Shown in pieces: positions 33,342 to 39,798 of a stretch of DNA of 39,798 bases; positions within the stretch are counted from its first letter, which is position 1; each line of letters opens with the position of its first letter. The DNA lies in contig NCSJ02000372.1 of the NCBI GenBank assembly GCA_002812745.2, positions 1 to 39,798 on the forward strand, written 5' to 3'. The translations under genes and the position numbers were made by a program. This DNA comes from Scytalidium lignicola (Eukaryota > Ascomycota > Leotiomycetes). A model generated the notes under the pieces. It was given only the letters and a program-made list of their open reading frames with translations. It made no database searches and was not told the origin of the DNA.

Positions 33342-34648
33342 CACCGACTATTATAGGAAGTCTACAGAGGTACAGTAGTGCACAGGAAATCCCTCAGCTG
33401 AGATCAAATCTCCCTCTATAATTGAGCTGTTGCTATACCCTCAATTAACATTTGCTGTTGTAGAGTCTGGTATGCTCATATCACGAGTCTTCTCCTCGTT
33501 TGGGAATACCAGCATTTTTGACGCTCGCACTTTGGCTTTTACTGGCCAACAAGGCATAAAGTGGACTAGACTTGATCAGCAAAAGTATGTCATGTGATCT
33601 ACTGTCTCGAGAATTGTTGTGGTTTACACAAATCCATTCGTGGACAAGGGAAAGGTCTAGGCCGCAAATTTAGTACACGGCAGTGTTTAAGTTGTGGGGG
33701 GGATGGGGAAAAGGTACCTTATAAGGGATTGTCTCAATTACGAATACTGGTTTCAGACCCTATAATGTTGTCATTCACAATAGAAGGTATTTTGTAAAAG
33801 TATGTATGATTGCAATCATGCAGGAAAACAGGCTCTCTAAAATACTGTGATGTAGGATAAATACCTCATAAATCTTGAATAGCCCAGCATGGACTACCAC
33901 AACAAACCTGTTACCGCGTCGATTTACTTTCATAATAAACCGTCTGTGTGTTGTCAAGTTTTGCTGTCAGATCATGATTATGTGCGACAAGTACACGACG
34001 CTTAGTACGGTCCGAGCCCCATAGCATTCACTCCTCCTGCCAGGGGCACGCACGTCTTACTTAGTTACCGCAGCAAACGAATGTCTCAAAATAGAAAATC
34101 ATCTGGCTGTGCGGCAGCTCCGTTTTTCTAGACGTACGTAATTACAGAAGGGGCTTTGAGGGAATGTTCACTCTAAATAATGGATCATTATTCTTGCAAG
34201 ACCAGGACGTGAGGCATAACTCCAAATAATCTGTCTACCCAAAGTGGCTAGGCTGCTAAGGCTGCTTAATCAAGTTTATGTTGTGAGCCAACCCAGCCCA
34301 GGCATGGGCTCTAGCGAAGACCAATAATCACCTCAATTTCCCGACATCCCTCACTGCTCTCTCCTCTCAAAACCTGCCACACCTACTTACTTCACGTCGC
34401 TCCTTTACATCACCCACACGGCCTCCCCTGCAGGCACCACAGTCGTTCATTCTTCAATCGCCAACGAGGCTCCTATCGTAATAGTTTGTTTGGACAATTG
34501 ATCTCATATGGAATAGGGACGCGTGCTTACGGATGCTCGTCAACGAAAAGCATCAGATTCGGGTGACAGCAACCTGCGCTCCTCACCCACTGCTAATCAA
34601 GTAGAGCGAGAGGGACCTCATCGACGACGCCTACCTCCCGATATAGAA
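33342..34648. promoter_or_regulatory. LCL3 3' region and RAX2 promoter/leader
   Basis: 1.3 kb. The last 330 bp are C/T-rich, as expected for a fungal promoter and leader before RAX2. Two upstream ORFs precede the RAX2 start: ATG-GAA-stop at 34508-34516, and a 23-codon frame at 34533-34604. A TACAGTA word lies near 33370. No gene is supported. Confidence 0.5.
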
Positions 34649-37600
34649 ATGAAATTCCTTTCGCGGCTGACCTGGCCAACTCGAGATTACCCTGTGTTGA
34701 CACCACTTTCCGTTCTCTTTTTATCACTGGCATGGCCTTCCGAAGCATTTACGTTCACTTCTACCCCGTCGCCGAACCTTGATCTTTCACAACTAGGGAA
34801 CGTAGTCTTGACAGGAGATTTTGATGGTATTTCCCTGTATCAGTTCGAAGGTCAAAATGAGAATGGCTTCAGTACAAATGGCAGTCAGTCCATTCTCACC
34901 CAATTTCCTGATGGAGGGTTCGCGAATTTGGCGTCTGCCGACGCTGGGATCCAAGCAATGTGTTCCTTCACTTTGAACAATGGGACAATGGCCGGCGTAG
35001 TCGTGGGAGGAAATTTTACGAGTCTTGGAGGTCAGGAAGCGCAAGGCGTAGCGATTTTCAATCCGAATACCTCGAGCATCACACCTCTTACCGGGCTGTC
35101 AGGCCAAGTCTATGCGTTATATTGTGACGAAGATTCGAACACCGTCTATGTGGGAGGTAGCTTCAGGGGCGCAAACTCTACGAATGCTCTCACTTGGGTT
35201 GAAGGGTCTGGTTGGAATAACCTCCCATTTTCTGGCTTTAATGGACCTGTGACCTCGATCTCAAAAGCCTCGGACGGTCACATCATATTTGGAGGTAGCT
35301 TTACCGGACTTGGAAATGTGACTGGCCCTAGTGAACCAGATCAACAAGTAATCAATTTATCTACTGCTAATATCACAGCCGACCCCTCTAGCTCGCTGGC
35401 GGGCTTCAGCGAACCAACTTCGATTGTTTGCAAGAATAATAGTTCAGAGGGCCCCGGAGAGACTTGGCTCCTAGCTGACAATGCTCCAGGATTCTGGAAA
35501 GCAAGCTTTGGATTCGGATTTGAGCCTACTAAACTGAGGTTACAGAATACACACCAAGATGGTCGAGGAACGAAGACGTGGCACCTAACAGCTTTCCCAA
35601 TCAACGGAATCATGAACTTCACTTATATTGATCCAGCTACCGGGTTGAATTCTTCTTGTACTTCAGAATGCCCTCTGAGCAGCAATTCCAGTATCCCATA
35701 TCAAGATTTCTACTTTGTGAATGTTATTGGCATGGACGGTTTTCAGATCGATATCTCTGATTGGTATGGCAACGGAGGTGGCCTCGATAGCATCCAACTT
35801 TTCCAAAACGACATTTTTGCATATGCTATTAATGCCTTCAATGAGCCCACGTGTGCTAACATTACAACCTCTTCGAGTGCAACTTCGACAGGCCCGTGGA
35901 GAGTAAGTCCGTCTCTTCAGAGTCAGTCCGAATTCTTGACCGCCACATTATCGAATTCATCCAATACTGCATCTGTAGTATTCTTGCCAGATATCAGGCA
36001 GTCTGGGAACTACTCTGTCAACATATACACCCCGGGATGCATTCAGGACAACAGCTGTTCCTCCCGCGGCCAAGTCAACATCACAGGCATCATAGCGAGC
36101 AACCCTGTCAACAGCGGTTTTCAAACCCAGATATTCCAGACGAACAACTTTGATAAATATGATCAAATCTATTTCGGATACATTGAAGCAGCAAGTAGCT
36201 CTTTTCGACCGTCTGTGCAGCTCTCACCAGCTTCTGGACAGAGCATCGATAATATGGTAGTTGTGGCACATCGTGTTGGGTTTACACTCATCTCTTCCAT
36301 TGGAGGCCTTAAGGATCTCTTTGAGTACGACCCTACCCAGACATTTGTTGGCACGGCGGACTTCACCAATTCAACGATCAATGAGGCTGGTATCAGCATG
36401 GAAACGGGCTCTAGTGTGAACGCACTAGTTAGTTCCGGTAACAGTACCTTTGTTGGTGGCAACTTCTCAACGAGTTCCTCCAGTAACATCTTTGCTGTCG
36501 ATGGCAGTGGCACGAAAACCTTAAATGGCGGTGGCCTCAATGGAGAAGTCACAACATTGCTTCTAGACGGTTCAACCCTGTATGTTGCCGGTCAGTTTTC
36601 AAATACGAACGCTGGTGGAATCAGCGGCCTCAATAATATTGCTGTGTACGATACATCGAGGGACAGCTGGCGCACGCTAGGTGCTGGTCTTAATGGTCGA
36701 GTCACAAACATTGTACCTTTGTCGCTGAATATCACTGCGAACAGTACTGAAAGTGTGATCACGTTTACTGGGGAGTTCACAGAAATCTTAAATTTTGGGA
36801 GTAACAATTCGATAGCTGTTACTGGTTTCGCAGTTTGGGTTCCATCCCAAAACAATTGGCTCCAGAACCTTAGTGGTTCAACAACCAGTCTTAATGGAGC
36901 TCTCTCGGCATCTACCAATGTTACCGGTATTGGTGTGTTACTTGCGGGCTCTGCCACTGCATCTCAACTCGGTGTTCATGGAGCGGTTGCACTGTCATCC
37001 GAGCTTAGCCCGCTACCCGTCGATATACAGCGTTCCCAGCCTCAATCTATAAACAGCTTAACAAAACGGGCAACCAGCAACCAAAATGTTAGTGGTGTAG
37101 TGACAGGACTATTTTACGAGAATGGTGGTCATAATATCACCGTTCTTGGTGGGCATTTCACAGCAACTGGTGCCAACGGATCTCAAATCAATAACCTGGT
37201 ATTTATTGATGGTTCAAATTCAAATTCTGTCTCTGGTGTTGGACCATCTCTGTCTAATGATTCAACAATTCTAGCATTGGCAGTTCAAGGGGACACTCTG
37301 TATGCCGGAGGGTTGCTCACTAGCACTATTAATAACGTCCAGGTTCAAGGACTCATCTCATTCAACCTACTCAATTCGGCTTTTAATACCCAGCCGCCAG
37401 CCCTTTCAGGCAATAGTGACATAGCAGTCAATGCCATCTCTGTCAGACCGACCTCCAGCGACATCTATGTGGGTGGAAGCTTCACTTCTGCCGGTTCCCT
37501 CAGCTGCCCTGCCATCTGTGTTTTTGGTAGCTCAAGTTCTCAATGGAGTCGACCTGGAAGCAATTTGGGAGGTGTCGCGAATACTATGCTATGGGCCAGT

Positions 37601-38402
37601 ACCACTTCCCTTATAGTTGGTGGTTCTCTCGTGGTCAATGGAAATGATGTACCACTGGCTATTTACAATACACGATCACAGGAGTGGACTGCTGCAGTTG
37701 GAGCGACCAATATTCCAGGCCCCGTCACCGCTCTCACAACTGCCAATAGCGACGCATCCCAATACTGGGTTGGTGGTACCGCAACAAATGGCTCGGCCTT
37801 CCTCACGAAATTTGACGGTCAAACTTGGAACCCCGTTGGGAATAATTTGGGCGAGGGAACCATCATCAGAGGTCTTCAGGTTTTATCACTCACAAAAAGT
37901 CATGAGTCTACTGATCTTATTTCTACGGGCCAAGTTCTCCTGGTTACAGGATTAGTGAATGTGCCTGGATTTGGAAATGCCTCAGCTGTGCTGTTCAACG
38001 GCACGACGTTTCAGCCTTACATCCTCACCACAACGGATAGCAATACCCCTGGCAGCCTCTCTCAACTGTTCTCCCAAAAACAAGTGTCATTTGCATCATC
38101 AGGTATGTGTAATTCATCTAGGTTCCAGAAAGGCTAAGATGCTAATAATGTGTCTCTCAGGTCACCATCTCGCAAAGGGCTTCGTGGTACTCATTGGTCT
38201 GGCAATAGCGCTTGGATTGATATTCCTGCTTGTGCTCATTGGTATCTTCGCAGAACGTATGCGGCGCAAACGTGAGGGCTACATGCCAGCACCAACGTCG
38301 ACCTTTGATAGACAGGCAGGAATGGCACGAATCCCGCCTGAGAAGTTGTTCGGCTCTTTGGCTCAAGGTCGAGCGGCAGCTGGCAAGGCTCCGATGATAT
38401 GA
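34649..38402 (+). CDS. RAX2: Cortical polarity marker Rax2
   Basis: Large type I membrane glycoprotein; Rax2 acts as a cortical landmark for polarised growth (budding yeast and fungal hyphae). Two exons, 34649-38102 and 38161-38402, with a 58-nt intron, giving 1231 aa, the usual family length. The ATG at 34649 places a signal peptide (LTPLSVLFLSLAWPSEAFTF) correctly; codons open upstream have no ATG. The ectodomain is rich in Asn-X-Ser/Thr sites and carries repeated beta-propeller-like GGSF/GGNF motifs (for example GGNFTSLGG, VYVGGSFRG, GGSFTGLG, VGGNFST, YVGGSFTSAG). A dibasic Lys806-Arg807 before ATSNQ is a possible Kex2 site. Exon 2 encodes the transmembrane helix (FVVLIGLAIALGLIFLLVLI) and a tail of about 60 residues ending KAPMI. 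Confidence 0.94.
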
Positions 38403-39798
38403 CGGGAGGGGTGAAGGAGAGAGCAGAAGATGTTGCATGGGAGGTAATAACGAAGGTGTATGGATTTATATTCGGCGTTTGGAGACGGGGTCTGATTTTT
38501 TTGCACCATCTTTGCGATACATCCTAAACGGTGACGGCATACCCATCTGAAGTTTCCTTGTTAGAGAAGATCAAATTTCCTTTTTTCGTCGACACTGTTG
38601 ACGGTATTGTTAATGGGACCTGTTGGCGAGACAGGATGGAATGGGGATTTCCTTTTTGTCACTTTTTCTTTACTTACGGCGCCCCTTAATGTCTACTTCG
38701 TCGTTGTCTGGTCATGCTCACACCNTTTTTTGTCTTTCTCTTTTTTTCCCTTGTACCATATACTTTTTGCAAATTTTGGCATCAGACTACTTGGGGAGAC
38801 ACCATGACGCTCAATGTCTATTGTGTCTTTTGTTCGGCCTGGCAGGAAAAAGAGCTGGGGTAGGAAAATAGGAGGAGGAGAAGGAAGGATTAGCCAAGTT
38901 GCTTTGGACAGCCATGAGGCAAGCTTAGCCATGTGGATAGGATAGCGTTGAGGGAAAGAAAATTTACAGTTTACTTGTGAGCCGTTGTCCTAAAGCCAAG
39001 TCCAAGTCCAAGTGTGTTGTCCATGTCCATGTTCATTTCCAGGAGCGCTGGGAGATTGCAGCCTTTGGTGAGAGATTACAGTACTCGTGACTCGTTGCGC
39101 TGGCGGCTTCTGAAAGCTGGATCACATAGTGAGAACGATTGCAGCCGCTCACACACAGCCTCAGCCCTGGCGCCGAGTCCGAAGGGATCTTCAGGCACAT
39201 CGCTTTTTTCTCTGCATCTTCAGCGCGTGCAATTTTACTTTTCCTGATGATACCTTGTCTTGAGCTGCACAGCTACGGTACTGTATCTCCAGGATGCTTG
39301 CTGGGAATTATCACGAGGCCGGTGATTGCCGGGTGGAAGGGGAGATGGCGATGCCAATAACTTTTTGATAATTGTTTGGGAAGAAGAGAAAGTTAGAAAT
39401 GCCATAACGAGACAAGCGCCTTGTTTCGGCGAGATGCTCGGAGGTTTAGGAATTAAGCTCATCTCAGACAGACGCCGGATGCTGGGCAGGCCTGTTCGAA
39501 ACACGTCTCAACTGAGTAAGTGAGCAGCCTTTTTGGCGAGAAGCGGCTCAGGGAAATGAAGGCGATGGCCAGGATAGAAGGGGGGGTGGAAGGGGTGGTG
39601 GAAGGGCAGCCGTTTGTGGATGTGGGGGATCAGTTCGTGCATCATCCGGGAGGTGTGCATAAGTACAGTACTGTAGTGTACAGTCGTGCAGGCACAGGGG
39701 CACCAGGGGGGAGGGGAGAACCAGGCAGGTACCGTAGGGGTTGGGGTTGAGTACCGTTTTGCTGTACCGCACGGCAGAACGGGTTAGCGGGCCCAGAG
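38403..39798. other. RAX2 3' region and unassigned intergenic DNA to the window end
   Basis: 1.4 kb. The first part is probably the RAX2 3' UTR; an N beside a T run lies at 38725. A short AAGTCC repeat lies at 38997-39012. TACAGTA/TACTGTA words recur near 39077, 39280 and 39664, the last as a perfect 12-bp palindrome (39664-39675). No supported gene. Confidence 0.5.

Overview
The window is nuclear DNA of a filamentous ascomycete (Pezizomycotina; Leotiomycetes is my best guess, from protein resemblance only). The reasons are genes broken by short introns (39 to 118 nt) with GT...AG ends and CTAAC/CTGAC-like branch sites, pyrimidine-rich leaders, and a typical fungal gene set (RAX2, LCL3, BUB2, SDC1, a seven-helix receptor). 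I support twelve protein-coding genes with 26 introns. Every exon chain was checked for reading phase by hand. No rRNA, tRNA, CRISPR array or intact transposon was recognised.

Layout, left to right: the 5' part of a glycine-rich RRM protein gene (minus, cut by the window edge); about 3.7 kb without a supported gene; a 937-residue disordered protein of unknown function (plus); a CitE/CLYBL-like lyase (minus), tail to tail with it; the BUB2 spindle-checkpoint GAP (plus), divergent from the lyase. A gene-poor stretch of 10.5 kb follows, then a seven-helix receptor (plus). A dense cluster comes next: FAN1 nuclease (minus), SDC1/DPY-30 (plus), ribosomal protein uS15 (minus), U2AF large subunit (minus), OGG1 (plus), LCL3 nuclease (plus). 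The window ends with RAX2 (plus) and 1.4 kb of non-coding sequence.

Three neighbouring pairs are head to head and probably share promoters: lyase/BUB2, FAN1/SDC1 and U2AF/OGG1. Two DNA-repair genes (FAN1, OGG1) and a third nuclease (LCL3) lie within about 10 kb. BUB2 and RAX2 act in mitotic exit and polarity, SDC1 in histone H3K4 methylation, and uS15 and U2AF in gene expression. I see no metabolic gene cluster and no obvious new defence or mobile system.

The most unusual non-coding signal is a pentanucleotide, CAGTA/TACTG. It recurs as runs, perfect palindromes and hairpins through the gene-poor region, mainly 13.5 to 19.4 kb. The most useful technical observation is that all 13 N bases sit beside homopolymers. 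At the three N sites inside reading frames, dropping the N restores the frame, so they look like sequencing artefacts and not real frameshifts.
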